From assembly GCA_937873425.1 (NCBI GenBank), contig CALMYE010000237.1:1-55494 (forward strand): a stretch of DNA of 55,494 bases. The letters are read 5' to 3'. The translations under genes were made by a program, and so were the position numbers. The notes under the pieces were generated by a model. That model saw nothing but the letters and a program-made list of their open reading frames with translations, was not told the origin of the DNA and searched no databases. Below, piece after piece: positions 16,704 to 24,699 of this stretch. The stretch is from an uncultured Sphingopyxis sp. Its GTDB lineage: Bacteria; Pseudomonadota; Alphaproteobacteria; Sphingomonadales; Sphingomonadaceae. How positions within the stretch are numbered: the stretch's first letter is position 1; each line of letters begins with the position of its first letter.

Positions 16704-16818
16704 CCCCTCCTCTTCAGAGGAGGGGCAGCGAGACTTACGCGCTTGCGCGTTAGTCGCAGCGGGGTGGTGTTCCTTCGCCGGCGTCCACCACCCCAACCCC
16801 TCCTCTGAAGAGGAGGGG
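16704..16818. repeat. large composite stem-loop repeat (family E), copy 1
   Basis: Outer hairpins CCCCTCCTCTTCAGAGGAGGGG and its mirror form flank an inner part with GCAGCGAGACTT and TAGTCGCAGCGGGGTGG. The whole can fold back on itself. Related copies lie at 30297, 33297, 45346, 47531 and 55382, with a solo hairpin at 43275. It follows the sulfotransferase gene, and the right hairpin is trailed by CTTTTC, so it may terminate transcription. Confidence 0.85.
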
Positions 16819-16906
16819 CTTTTCGGTTGGCGCTGAACTTTCCGCTGTCCTAATTTTCCCGCCTTTGCCATCACATATCCGGGCATCCACAACAGGCGGG
16901 ACGGAC

Positions 16907-18241
16907 ATGCAATCGAGAGTGAAGTTCGGGACTTTTCTGCGGGGAATCGCGTTCGGCGGCGCCGCGCTCCTAGCGGTCTCCGCCGCGACTGCGCAGGCGC
17001 AGGACGGCGCCGGCCAGACCGTCATCACCGCCGCGCGCTACATCGACGTGCTGTCCGGCAGGACGGTCGAGTTTCCCGCGATCTTCGTCGGCGCCGACGG
17101 GCGCATCACCGGCATCGCCGATGCGCGCACGGTGCGCTGGGGATCGGACGTCAGGCATATCGACCTCGGCGAGCGGACTTTGCTCCCCGGCCTGATCGAC
17201 ATGCACGTCCATCTCGACGGGCCGGCCGACATTGGCGGATATGGCGCATTGGGATTCACCGACAGCTTTTGGGGCATGACGGCGGTCAAGAATGCCCGCG
17301 ACATGCTCGACGCGGGCTTCACCACGGTCCGCAACCTCGGGTCGGGCAACCGCAACGATATCGGGCTGAAGCAGGCGATCGATGCGGGCTATGCGGTGGG
17401 GCCGCGCATCGTCCCGGCGGGCTATGCGCTCGGCGCGACCGGGGGACATTGCGACAGCACCTATCTGCCGCCCAGCCTCGAGAAGAAGGACGGCAAGGAG
17501 GAAGGGATCGGCGATTCTCCCGACGAGCTGCGCTATCAGGTCCGCCGCCAGCGCAAATATGGCGCGGAGGTGATCAAGGTCTGCGCGACCGGCGGCGTCT
17601 TTTCGCGCAACACCGAGCCGGGGCAGCTGCAGGTGCCCGAGAACGAGCTGCGCGCCATCGCCGACGAGGCGCATCAATGGGGTGTGCGCGTCGCCGCGCA
17701 TGCGCATGGCACGAGCGGGATCAAGGCGGCGATCGCGGCGGGGATCGACACGATCGAGCATGTCAGCCTGCTCGACGACGAGGGCATCCGCATGGCGCTG
17801 GCGCGCAAGCAGCCGGTGTGGTTCGCGATGGATATCTTCAACACCGAATATACCCAGTCGGAAGGCGCCAGGAACGGCGTTCTGGAGGACAATCTGCGGA
17901 AGGACCGTGAGATCGCGCAGATCCAGCGCGACAATTTCCGCAAGGCGGTGAAGGCGGGCGTGCGAATCGTCTTCGCCTCCGACGCCGGGGTGATGCCGCA
18001 CGGGCAGGTCGGCGGGCAGTTCCGCGTGATGGTCGAATATGGCATGACGCCGCTGCAGGCGATCCAGGCGGCGACCAATGTGGCGGCCGAGGCGCTCGAC
18101 CGCGACAGGGACGTCGGGGCGATCGCGGTCGGCCGCTATGCCGACATCATCGCGGTCGATGGCGACCCGCTGGCGAATGTGCGCGAGCTGGAAAGCGTCG
18201 ATGCGGTGGTGAAGGGCGGGGTGCTGGTGAAGGGCGGGTAA
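16907..18241 (+). CDS. exported metal-dependent amidohydrolase (Xaa-Pro/Xaa-Arg dipeptidase-like)
   Basis: A 444-residue exported hydrolase of the amidohydrolase superfamily, imidazolonepropionase-like branch. A signal peptide covers about residues 1-28 (ends ATAQAQ). The binuclear metal ligands are visible: H100 and H102 in DMHVHLDG, the likely carboxylated K224 in VIKVCATGG, H265 or H267 in AHAHGTSG, H285 in IEHVS, and D359 in FASDAG. Relatives hydrolyse dipeptides with C-terminal Arg/Lys or Pro, or organophosphates. The ATG at 16907 follows GGCGGGACGG. It is convergent with the phosphatase gene, three bases apart. Confidence 0.88.
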   Translation: MQSRVKFGTFLRGIAFGGAALLAVSAATAQAQDGAGQTVITAARYIDVLSGRTVEFPAIFVGADGRITGIADARTVRWGSDVRHIDLGERTLLPGLIDMHVHLDGPADIGGYGALGFTDSFWGMTAVKNARDMLDAGFTTVRNLGSGNRNDIGLKQAIDAGYAVGPRIVPAGYALGATGGHCDSTYLPPSLEKKDGKEEGIGDSPDELRYQVRRQRKYGAEVIKVCATGGVFSRNTEPGQLQVPENELRAIADEAHQWGVRVAAHAHGTSGIKAAIAAGIDTIEHVSLLDDEGIRMALARKQPVWFAMDIFNTEYTQSEGARNGVLEDNLRKDREIAQIQRDNFRKAVKAGVRIVFASDAGVMPHGQVGGQFRVMVEYGMTPLQAIQAATNVAAEALDRDRDVGAIAVGRYADIIAVDGDPLANVRELESVDAVVKGGVLVKGG

Positions 18242-18244
18242 CGC

Positions 18245-19024
18245 CTACACCACCAGCCGATCCACCATCGCCTCGCGCATGTCGGGCGTGAAGTTCAGCA
18301 CCGCCTCGGCATAGGTTGCTACATCGCCATGATCGCGGCGCACCGTCGCGAGCGCGGCGTCGAGATAGGCGGGGTTCACCGACATCAGCGCGCGCACCGC
18401 CTCGTCCTTGATCTCCGCGCCATAGCGCGCGCGGACGTGGGCGGCGCCCTGTGCGATGCGTTCCTCGATCTTGCCGGCGGTGTTGGTCAGCAGATAATCC
18501 TGGATCAGGTCGTCCTCATGCACGCCGAGCAGGCGGTGGACGACCGCGACGGCGAAACCGGTGCGGTCCTTGCCCGCGACGCAGTGGACGAGGCTGGGCG
18601 CGTCATATTCGGCGAGCGCGGCGAGATAGAGGCGCAGCGTCGCGACCAGCGCGGGGCGATAGGGCATGCCCGCATAGGTGTCGATCATCCGCGCCCGCGC
18701 TGTCTCGGCGTCGATTGCGCCGCCCGCGGCCTGGAGGTGCGGGGCGAGGCCCGCCGTGACGCCGCCGGCGAACAGCACGCGCGCCGAGAAATTCTCGCTG
18801 CGGCGGCAGGGGTGGATTTCGCGCTCGTCGTCGCCGCGCAGGTCGATGACGGTTTCGAGGCCGAGCGCGTCGAGCGCGGCGAGGTCGTCGTCGGTCGCGG
18901 TCTCATGATGCGCCGAGCGCCACAGCATGCCGTCCCTGAGGCGCCCGCCGCCCTCGACGTCGTAGCCGCCGTAATCGCGAAAATTGTGGATGCCGGACAG
19001 CGGCAGGACGCGGTCGGCGATCAT
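18245..19024 (-). CDS. tyrosine-protein/lipid phosphatase (Y_phosphatase3, MptpB-like)
   Basis: A 259-residue phosphatase of the atypical dual-specificity family. The P-loop is HCVAGKDRTG with catalytic C148, the extended HCXXGKDRTG form shared with mycobacterial MptpB and Listeria LipA, which can also act on phosphoinositides. NFRDYGGY near residue 14 and VIDLRGDDE near 59 are family landmarks. Its ATG lies two bases after the stop of the crotonase gene upstream, so translation is coupled. Why a phosphatase travels with acyl-CoA genes is not clear. Confidence 0.88.
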   Translation of the reverse strand: MIADRVLPLSGIHNFRDYGGYDVEGGGRLRDGMLWRSAHHETATDDDLAALDALGLETVIDLRGDDEREIHPCRRSENFSARVLFAGGVTAGLAPHLQAAGGAIDAETARARMIDTYAGMPYRPALVATLRLYLAALAEYDAPSLVHCVAGKDRTGFAVAVVHRLLGVHEDDLIQDYLLTNTAGKIEERIAQGAAHVRARYGAEIKDEAVRALMSVNPAYLDAALATVRRDHGDVATYAEAVLNFTPDMREAMVDRLVV

Positions 19025-19026
19025 GG

Positions 19027-19830
19027 TCAGTCTCCTGTGAAAACGGGATCGCGCTTCTCGACGAAGGCGTCGATCGCCTCGCGGTTGTCGGCGGTCTCGT
19101 GGACGATCGCCTGATAGGCGGCGCTGAGTTCGAGGATGTCGCTCATCCGGCTGTGCTGCGCCTCGCGGAGCAGGCGCTTGGTCAGCCGCAGCGCGCGCGG
19201 CGGGTTGCAGACGATGCGCTCGGCGATGGTGATGGCGCGGTCGAGCAGTTCGGCGTCGGGCACCACCTCGGTGACGAGGCCATAGTCCTTCGCCGTCGCC
19301 GCGTCGAAGCGGTCGCCGGTCAGGAACAGCTCGGCGGCGCGCGGATAGCCGAGCACCCTTTGCAGCAGCCACGCCCCGCCGTCGCCGGGAACGATGCCGA
19401 CCTTGATGAAGCTGCACGCGAATTTCGCGCTTTCGGCGGCGATGCGGATGTCGCAGGTGCAGGCGAGGTCGCAGCCGAGGCCGATCGCATGGCCGTTGAC
19501 CGCGGCGATCATCGGCACCTCGCAGTCCATCAGCGCGCGGATCACCGCCTGCACGCCCTTGCGGTAGTTGGCGCGGGTGGAGTCGGGCTGGTCGAGCACA
19601 CCGATGCCGGTGCGGTCCTTCATGCCCTTCAAATTGCCGCCGGCGCTGAACGCCTTGCCGCTGCCGGTCAGGATGATCGCGCTGACGCTACGGTCGTCGC
19701 CGAGGGCGCGCAGCGTCTCGATGATGTCCTGGCAATCTTCGTGGGTGCCGATCGCGTTCATGCTCTCGGGCTTGATCATCGTCAGGATCGCGATCTTGCC
19801 GCGCCGCTCGACGCTCAGAAATTCGCCCAT
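19027..19830 (-). CDS. crotonase-family enoyl-CoA hydratase/isomerase
   Basis: A 267-residue cytosolic crotonase. The first oxyanion segment is AFSAGGNLKGM near residue 60 and the second is NGHAIGLGCDLACTCDIRIA near residue 115. Compared with rat crotonase, the first catalytic Glu is replaced by Asp (GCD) and the second by a non-acidic residue, while an Asp appears in IVPGDGG. The pattern is closer to isomerases or other crotonase reactions than to simple hydration. It lies between a CaiB-like racemase gene and a phosphatase gene on the same strand. Confidence 0.85.
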   Translation of the reverse strand: MGEFLSVERRGKIAILTMIKPESMNAIGTHEDCQDIIETLRALGDDRSVSAIILTGSGKAFSAGGNLKGMKDRTGIGVLDQPDSTRANYRKGVQAVIRALMDCEVPMIAAVNGHAIGLGCDLACTCDIRIAAESAKFACSFIKVGIVPGDGGAWLLQRVLGYPRAAELFLTGDRFDAATAKDYGLVTEVVPDAELLDRAITIAERIVCNPPRALRLTKRLLREAQHSRMSDILELSAAYQAIVHETADNREAIDAFVEKRDPVFTGD

Positions 19831-19885
19831 GATAGTCTCCTTGTCGGCGGCGTCAGGCTACGCCCGCGCGCCGCCGCGTGCAAGT

Positions 19886-21016
19886 TCAGCGCACCGCGCC
19901 GCCGTCGCGCAGCGCCGCGATTTTCTCCGCATCATATCCGAGCGCAGCGAGCACTGCGTCGCCGTCGGCGCCGACCGCCGGCGCCTGTCGCGGTGTGTCG
20001 GCGACCGTCGCCGAATAGCGCGGCGCCGGCGCCGGGTGCGGCACGCCCGCGACGGTGACGAAGGTTTCGCGCGCGACATTGTGCGGGTGGAGCGGCGCCT
20101 CGCTGAGTGACAGGACGGGGGCGAAACAGACGTCGGTCATCTCCATCAGCTCGCACCATTGGTCGCGCGTCTTCGTCGCGAACAGCGCGGCGAGTTTTTC
20201 CTTCTTCGCCGGCCAATTCTCCTGATCGTCCTGCACGTCGAAATCGGGATCGGCGTCGAGCCCGGTCTTGGCGCGCAGCAGCGCATAGAATTGCGGCTCG
20301 ATCGACCCGATCGAGATGAACTTGCCGTCGCTGCACCTATAGGTGTCGTAATAGGGCGCGCCGCCGTCGAGCCGGTTCACGCCCGCCTCGTCCCGGATCA
20401 TCCCGGCGCCGTGGAACCACCAGCTCATCCCCGCGAGCAGCGCCGAACCGTCGGTCATCGCGCAGTCGATCACCTGGCCCTCGCCGGTCTTCGCGGCGTG
20501 AAGCAGCGCGCTCGCCATGCCGAAGGCAAGCATCATCCCGCCGCCGCCGAAATCGCCGACATAGTTGACCGGCGGCACCGGCTTCTCGCCCGCGCGGCCG
20601 ATGGTGTGCAGCACGCCCGACAGCGAAATGTAATTGATGTCGTGGCCCGCCGCCTGCGCATAGGGGCCGAACTGGCCCCAGCCGGTCATGCGGCCGTAGA
20701 CGAGCCGTGGATTGTCGGCGAGCAGCACGTCGGGGCCGAGGCCGAGCCGCTCCATCACGCCGGGACGATAGCCCTCGATGATGCCGTCGGCGCTCCTGCA
20801 CAGGTCGCGCGCGGTCTGCACCGCGTCCGGATTCTTCATGTCGAGCGAGATGGAGGTGCGATTGCGCGACAAGGGATCGCGCGGGTCCATGAAGCCGCCG
20901 GGGCGGTCGATGCGGATGACCTCGGCGCCATGATCGGCGAGCATCATGCCGCAGAAGGGGCCGGGGCCGATGCCGGCGAATTCGATGATGCGGATGCCTT
21001 GAAGCGGTCCTGCCAT
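19886..21016 (-). CDS. CaiB/BaiF family protein, alpha-methylacyl-CoA racemase type
   Basis: A 376-residue family III CoA-transferase fold protein. The start MAGPLQGIRIIEFAGIGPGP and the block GHDINYISLSGVLHTIGR with H125 and D126, then VGDFGGGG with D155, correspond to the His/Asp base pair of alpha-methylacyl-CoA racemases (His126/Asp156 in the mycobacterial enzyme, from memory). The enzyme equilibrates R and S 2-methylacyl-CoA, a step needed before dehydrogenation of branched side chains of steroids or isoprenoids. GGGAGAAGAG precedes the ATG at 21016. It is likely the first gene of a three-gene minus-strand operon. Confidence 0.88.
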   Translation of the reverse strand: MAGPLQGIRIIEFAGIGPGPFCGMMLADHGAEVIRIDRPGGFMDPRDPLSRNRTSISLDMKNPDAVQTARDLCRSADGIIEGYRPGVMERLGLGPDVLLADNPRLVYGRMTGWGQFGPYAQAAGHDINYISLSGVLHTIGRAGEKPVPPVNYVGDFGGGGMMLAFGMASALLHAAKTGEGQVIDCAMTDGSALLAGMSWWFHGAGMIRDEAGVNRLDGGAPYYDTYRCSDGKFISIGSIEPQFYALLRAKTGLDADPDFDVQDDQENWPAKKEKLAALFATKTRDQWCELMEMTDVCFAPVLSLSEAPLHPHNVARETFVTVAGVPHPAPAPRYSATVADTPRQAPAVGADGDAVLAALGYDAEKIAALRDGGAVR

Positions 21017-21113
21017 GTCTCTCTTCTCCCTTGGTTCAGGTGGCCATGCCGGTGCCGGTTGGGCAGGGCAAGGCCAAAACGCTTTGTGTCGGTGGGTGAA
21101 ATCGCCGTGCAGC

Positions 21114-21130
21114 CGCTTTGTCACAAAGCG
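21114..21130. promoter_or_regulatory. 17-bp palindrome in the divergent CaiB-like/PhoX-like intergenic region
   Basis: CGCTTTGTCACAAAGCG is a perfect palindrome around a central C. A second half-site, CGCTTTGTG, lies at about 21080-21088. The region separates the divergent genes starting at 21016 and 21174, so an operator is plausible. The binding protein is unknown. Confidence 0.5.
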
Positions 21131-21173
21131 CGCCTATCGGCTGCGACGAAACCGCATATCGGAGTCGCAGACG

Positions 21174-22511
21174 ATGCTGGATCGCCGGAGTTTCGCCATG
21201 ACCGCGCTCGCCTTCACCGGCCTCGCGCTGCAGAGCCGCGCGGTGGCGGGCGGGATGATGGCGGTCGACCCGGGCTATGGTCCGCTGCAGCGCGACCCGG
21301 CGGGGCTGATCGACCTGCCGCCGGGCTTTTCCTATCGCATCGTCTCGCAGCTCGGCGACGCGATGAGCGACGGGCATCGCGTTCCCGACCGCGCCGACGG
21401 CATGGGCTGCTTCAAGCTGGGCCGCGGCAAAATCGCACTGGTGCGCAATCACGAACTGCTGCCGAAGCATCTCGCTGACGGGCCGCTGGCGCCGGGCGCG
21501 GCAGTGCCGGACGGGGCGTATGACACGATCGGCGGTGCGGCGCTGCCCGGCGGAACGACGACGCTGGTGCTCGACAGCGATACGCTGGCGGTCGAGAAGC
21601 AGTATCTCAGCCTGCTCGGCACGATCCGCAACTGTTCGGGCGGGGTGACGCCGTGGGGCAGCTGGCTGAGCTGTGAGGAAAGCGTTGCCGGTCCCGCCGA
21701 CGGTGTGGGGAAAGCGCATGGCTGGATCTTCGACGTGCCTGCCGACGCCGGAAAGCTGGTGAAGGCCGAGCCGCTCAAGGCCATGGGCCGCTTCAACCGC
21801 GAGGCGGCGGTGGTCGATCCGCGCACCGGCATCGTCTATATGACCGAGGACCGCGACGACAGCCTCTTCTATCGCTTCCTGCCCGACGACGCGGGCGCCC
21901 TGCACAGGGGCGGGCGGCTTCAGGCGCTGGCCTTCGACGACAAATGGCTGCGCGACAGCCGCAACTGGAACGGCTTCAAATGGCCGCCGGGAAGCTGGCA
22001 GTTCGCGCGCTGGATCGACCTCGACAACCCCGAAAGCCCGCTCGACGATTTGCGCGCGCGCGGCGCGAAGAAGGGCGCCGCCGTCTTCGCGCGCGGCGAG
22101 GGCATCCACTGGGGCAAGGACGAGCTCTATTTCACCTGCACCTCGGGCGGGCGGGCCAAGCAGGGGCAGATCATGCGCTACCGCCCCTCGCGCTACGAAG
22201 GCAAAGCCCGCGAAAAGGCGATGCCGGGGCGCATCCAGCTCTTCCTCGAATCGACCGATCCCCGGCAATACAGCTTCGGCGACAATCTGACCGTCGCGCC
22301 GAACGGCCATCTGATCGTCTGCGAGGATCAATATGGCGACACGGTCGACAATCATCTGCGCGGGGTGACTCCCTTTGGCGAGGTCTATGCCTTCGCGCGG
22401 ATACGGACGCAGACCGAACCGGCGGGCGCCTGTTTCTCGCCCGACGGCAGGACGATGTTCGTCAATCTCTACAGCCCGACGAAGACGCTCGCGATCCGCG
22501 GGCCGTTCTGA
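21174..22511 (+). CDS. Tat-exported PhoX/DUF839-family protein
   Basis: A 445-residue exported protein of the PhoX/DUF839 beta-propeller family. The N-terminus MLDRRSFAMTALAFTGLA is a twin-arginine type signal. Landmarks include NHELLPKH near residue 98, TPWGSWLSCEES near 160, YMTEDR near 221, CEDQYGD near 382 and FSPDGRTMFVN near 423, all common in this family. Full PhoX phosphatases are longer, and this is one of the shorter members, so phosphatase activity is not assured. GGAG nine bases before the ATG at 21174 supports this start. It is divergent from the CaiB-like gene. Confidence 0.82.
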   Translation: MLDRRSFAMTALAFTGLALQSRAVAGGMMAVDPGYGPLQRDPAGLIDLPPGFSYRIVSQLGDAMSDGHRVPDRADGMGCFKLGRGKIALVRNHELLPKHLADGPLAPGAAVPDGAYDTIGGAALPGGTTTLVLDSDTLAVEKQYLSLLGTIRNCSGGVTPWGSWLSCEESVAGPADGVGKAHGWIFDVPADAGKLVKAEPLKAMGRFNREAAVVDPRTGIVYMTEDRDDSLFYRFLPDDAGALHRGGRLQALAFDDKWLRDSRNWNGFKWPPGSWQFARWIDLDNPESPLDDLRARGAKKGAAVFARGEGIHWGKDELYFTCTSGGRAKQGQIMRYRPSRYEGKAREKAMPGRIQLFLESTDPRQYSFGDNLTVAPNGHLIVCEDQYGDTVDNHLRGVTPFGEVYAFARIRTQTEPAGACFSPDGRTMFVNLYSPTKTLAIRGPF

Positions 22512-22517
22512 CCGGTT

Positions 22518-22614
22518 CCCCTCCCGCAAGCGGGAGGGGCTAGGGGAGGGCATGTCGAAGCGAGCGCGGACCGGAACAGGCCCTCCCCCGACCCCTCCCG
22601 CAAGCGGGAGGGGA
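22518..22614. repeat. paired hairpin repeat between convergent genes
   Basis: Two copies of CCCTCCCGCAAGCGGGAGGG bracket a short spacer that has its own complementary parts (GGGGAGGGC and GCCCTCCCC). The whole folds as a double stem. It lies between the convergent PhoX-like and thiolase genes and could serve as a two-way terminator. Confidence 0.8.
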
Positions 22615-22624
22615 GAAGACGCGA

Positions 22625-23875
22625 TCAAATCCGCTCGATGACGATCGCCGGGGCCATGCCGCCCGCGGCGCACATGGTGACGAGGCCGTAGCGGCCGCCC
22701 GAGCGTTCGAGCTCGTCGAGCGCGGTGCCGATCAGGATCGAGCCGGTCGCGCCGATCGGGTGGCCGAGCGCGCAGGCGCCGCCGTTGATGTTCACCTTCG
22801 CGCGGTCGAGATCGAGATCGCGGATGAACTTCTCGGCGACCACCGCGAAGGCCTCGTTGATTTCCCAGACGTCGATGTCGTCCTTGGTCAGCCCCGCTTT
22901 TTCGAGCACCTTCTTGGCGGCCGGAACGGGCGCGTTGAGCATCAGCGTCGGATCGTCGCCCTGATTGGCATAGGCGACGATGCGCGCGCGCGGTTTCAGC
23001 CCGTGCTTGTCGGCATAGTCCTTCGAGGTGAGCAGCAGCGCGGCGGCGCCGTCGACGACGCCCGACGAATTGCCCGCATGGTGGACGCCGGTCCACTGAA
23101 GGTCGGGGTAGCGGCGCTGAATCTGCTTGGCGAAGGTGACGCCGCCGCCGAGGTCGAAGTCCTTGAGCGCCTCGAAGCTCGGCTTGAGCGCGGCGAGACC
23201 TTCGGCGGTGGTTTCGGGACGCGGGAATTCCTCGCGGTCGAGTGCGACCGAGCCGTCCTCGTTCAGGACCGGAACCACGCTTTTCGCGAAGCGGCCTTCC
23301 TTGATCGCGACGTCCGCACGGCGCTGGCTTTCGAGCGCGAGCGCATCGACGGCTTCGCGGCTGATGCCTTCGAGCGCCGCGATCGCGTCGCCGCACACGC
23401 CCTGGTGCGACTGCGGATGGAGTTCGTCGAGCGCGGCGTTGCCCGATCCCATGCCGAGCGGCTTGAGGCCGGCATTGGCTTCCTCGGCGCCGATCGTCGC
23501 GGTGTAGCTCATCATCTCGGTGCCGCCCGCGATGACGCAATCCTCCATGCCCGACATGACGGTCGCGGCGGCGAAGTTCACGCTGCTGATACCGCCGCCG
23601 CAGAAGCGGTCGAGCGTCGTGCCCGACGCCTTGGTGTCATAGCCCGCCGCGAGCGCGGCCATGCGGCCGAGGTCGCCGCCCTGCTTGCCCTTCTGCGTCG
23701 AGGTCGACCAGATGATGTCGTCGACGGTCGTGGTGTCGAGGTTGTTGCGCTCCTTGATCGCCTTCAGCACCGTCGCGGCGAGATGCTGCGGGTGCAGGTG
23801 CGACAGCGCGCCCTTGCCGGGCTTGCCGATCCCGCGCGGGGTGCGGACGGCGTCGATGATATAGGCTTCGGACAT
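22625..23875 (-). CDS. acetyl-CoA acyltransferase (thiolase)
   Basis: A 416-residue thiolase II enzyme that performs the CoA-dependent cleavage step of beta-oxidation. The acylated Cys is C92 in LDRFCGGGISS. The other active-site pieces are NEAFAVV (about residue 345), GGACALGHPIGATG (about 375) and the second Cys in CAAGGMA (about 405). ATG at 23875 is preferred over the GTG one codon earlier. It is downstream of an SDR gene and an acyl-CoA dehydrogenase pair in the same direction, giving a near-complete oxidation cycle. Substrate chain is not evident. Confidence 0.93.
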   Translation of the reverse strand: MSEAYIIDAVRTPRGIGKPGKGALSHLHPQHLAATVLKAIKERNNLDTTTVDDIIWSTSTQKGKQGGDLGRMAALAAGYDTKASGTTLDRFCGGGISSVNFAAATVMSGMEDCVIAGGTEMMSYTATIGAEEANAGLKPLGMGSGNAALDELHPQSHQGVCGDAIAALEGISREAVDALALESQRRADVAIKEGRFAKSVVPVLNEDGSVALDREEFPRPETTAEGLAALKPSFEALKDFDLGGGVTFAKQIQRRYPDLQWTGVHHAGNSSGVVDGAAALLLTSKDYADKHGLKPRARIVAYANQGDDPTLMLNAPVPAAKKVLEKAGLTKDDIDVWEINEAFAVVAEKFIRDLDLDRAKVNINGGACALGHPIGATGSILIGTALDELERSGGRYGLVTMCAAGGMAPAIVIERI

Positions 23876-23905
23876 CACACAGGTTCCTTCTCTGAGGGGA
23901 TTCGA

Positions 23906-24688
23906 TTAGCGGGGCGCCATGCGGATCGCGCCGTCGAGGCGCACCGCCTGGCCGTTGAAATAGCTGTTGCGGACCATCTCCATCGCGAGGCTGGCATATT
24001 CCTCGGCCTTGCCGAGCCGCTTGGGGAAGGGAACCGCGGCGCCGAGGCTGGCGAGCACCGGTTCGGGCAGGCCCGCGACCAGCGGCGTCTTGAACACGCC
24101 GGGCATGATCGAATTGACCCGGATGCCGAGGTCCATCAGGTCGCGCGCCATCGGCAGGACGAGGCCGTTCACCCCCGCCTTCGCCGAGCCGTAGATGACC
24201 TGGCCGATCTGCGCGTCCTGCGCGGCGACCGAGGCGGTGAGGATGATCGCGCCGCGCTCGCCGTCCTCGAGTTCGGGCAGCGTCGCCATGCCTTCGGCCG
24301 AGATCGACGCGATGCGGTAGCTGGCGGTCAATATGCCCGCGACGCCATAGGCATAATCCTCGGTCGGTGTGCGGCGGAAGGTGCCGCTCGCCTTGTCGAA
24401 GGCCAGCGTCTTGCCGCGGCGCGAGGTCATCGCGCAGTGGACGCAGATGCGTTCCTGTCCGTGCGCTGCGCGCGCCGTCGCATAGCCGTCGAGGACCGAC
24501 TGCTCGTCGGTGATGTCGACATGGACGAACAGGCCGCCGATCGACGCCGCGACCTCTTCACCGAGCGCGTCGTTGATGTCGAAGATGGCGACCTTGACGC
24601 CCGCCGCCGCGAGCGCCTCGGCGGTCGCGCGGCCGAGGCCGGAGGCGCCGCCGGTGACGACGGCGGCCGTGGTGGAATCGATCTTCAT
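23906..24688 (-). CDS. SDR, 3-hydroxyacyl-CoA dehydrogenase (HSD10-like)
   Basis: A 260-residue classical short-chain dehydrogenase. The cofactor motif is TGGASGLGR at 12-20 with an Asp after strand 2 (FDIND), which favours NAD. The catalytic set is S153, Y166 and K170 (ILTASVA, YGSAKAG). The layout resembles 17beta-HSD10-type 3-hydroxyacyl-CoA dehydrogenases, which suits its place between the acyl-CoA dehydrogenases and the thiolase. ATG at 24688 is preceded by GAGGAGCGCC. The gap to the thiolase gene is 30 bases. Confidence 0.88.
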   Translation of the reverse strand: MKIDSTTAAVVTGGASGLGRATAEALAAAGVKVAIFDINDALGEEVAASIGGLFVHVDITDEQSVLDGYATARAAHGQERICVHCAMTSRRGKTLAFDKASGTFRRTPTEDYAYGVAGILTASYRIASISAEGMATLPELEDGERGAIILTASVAAQDAQIGQVIYGSAKAGVNGLVLPMARDLMDLGIRVNSIMPGVFKTPLVAGLPEPVLASLGAAVPFPKRLGKAEEYASLAMEMVRNSYFNGQAVRLDGAIRMAPR

Positions 24689-24699
24689 GGCGCTCCTCC

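Noticed and set aside
21036-23540. 834-codon open frame on the minus strand
   Set aside because: It overlaps the PhoX-like gene antisense and the thiolase gene in another frame, with no recognisable domain.
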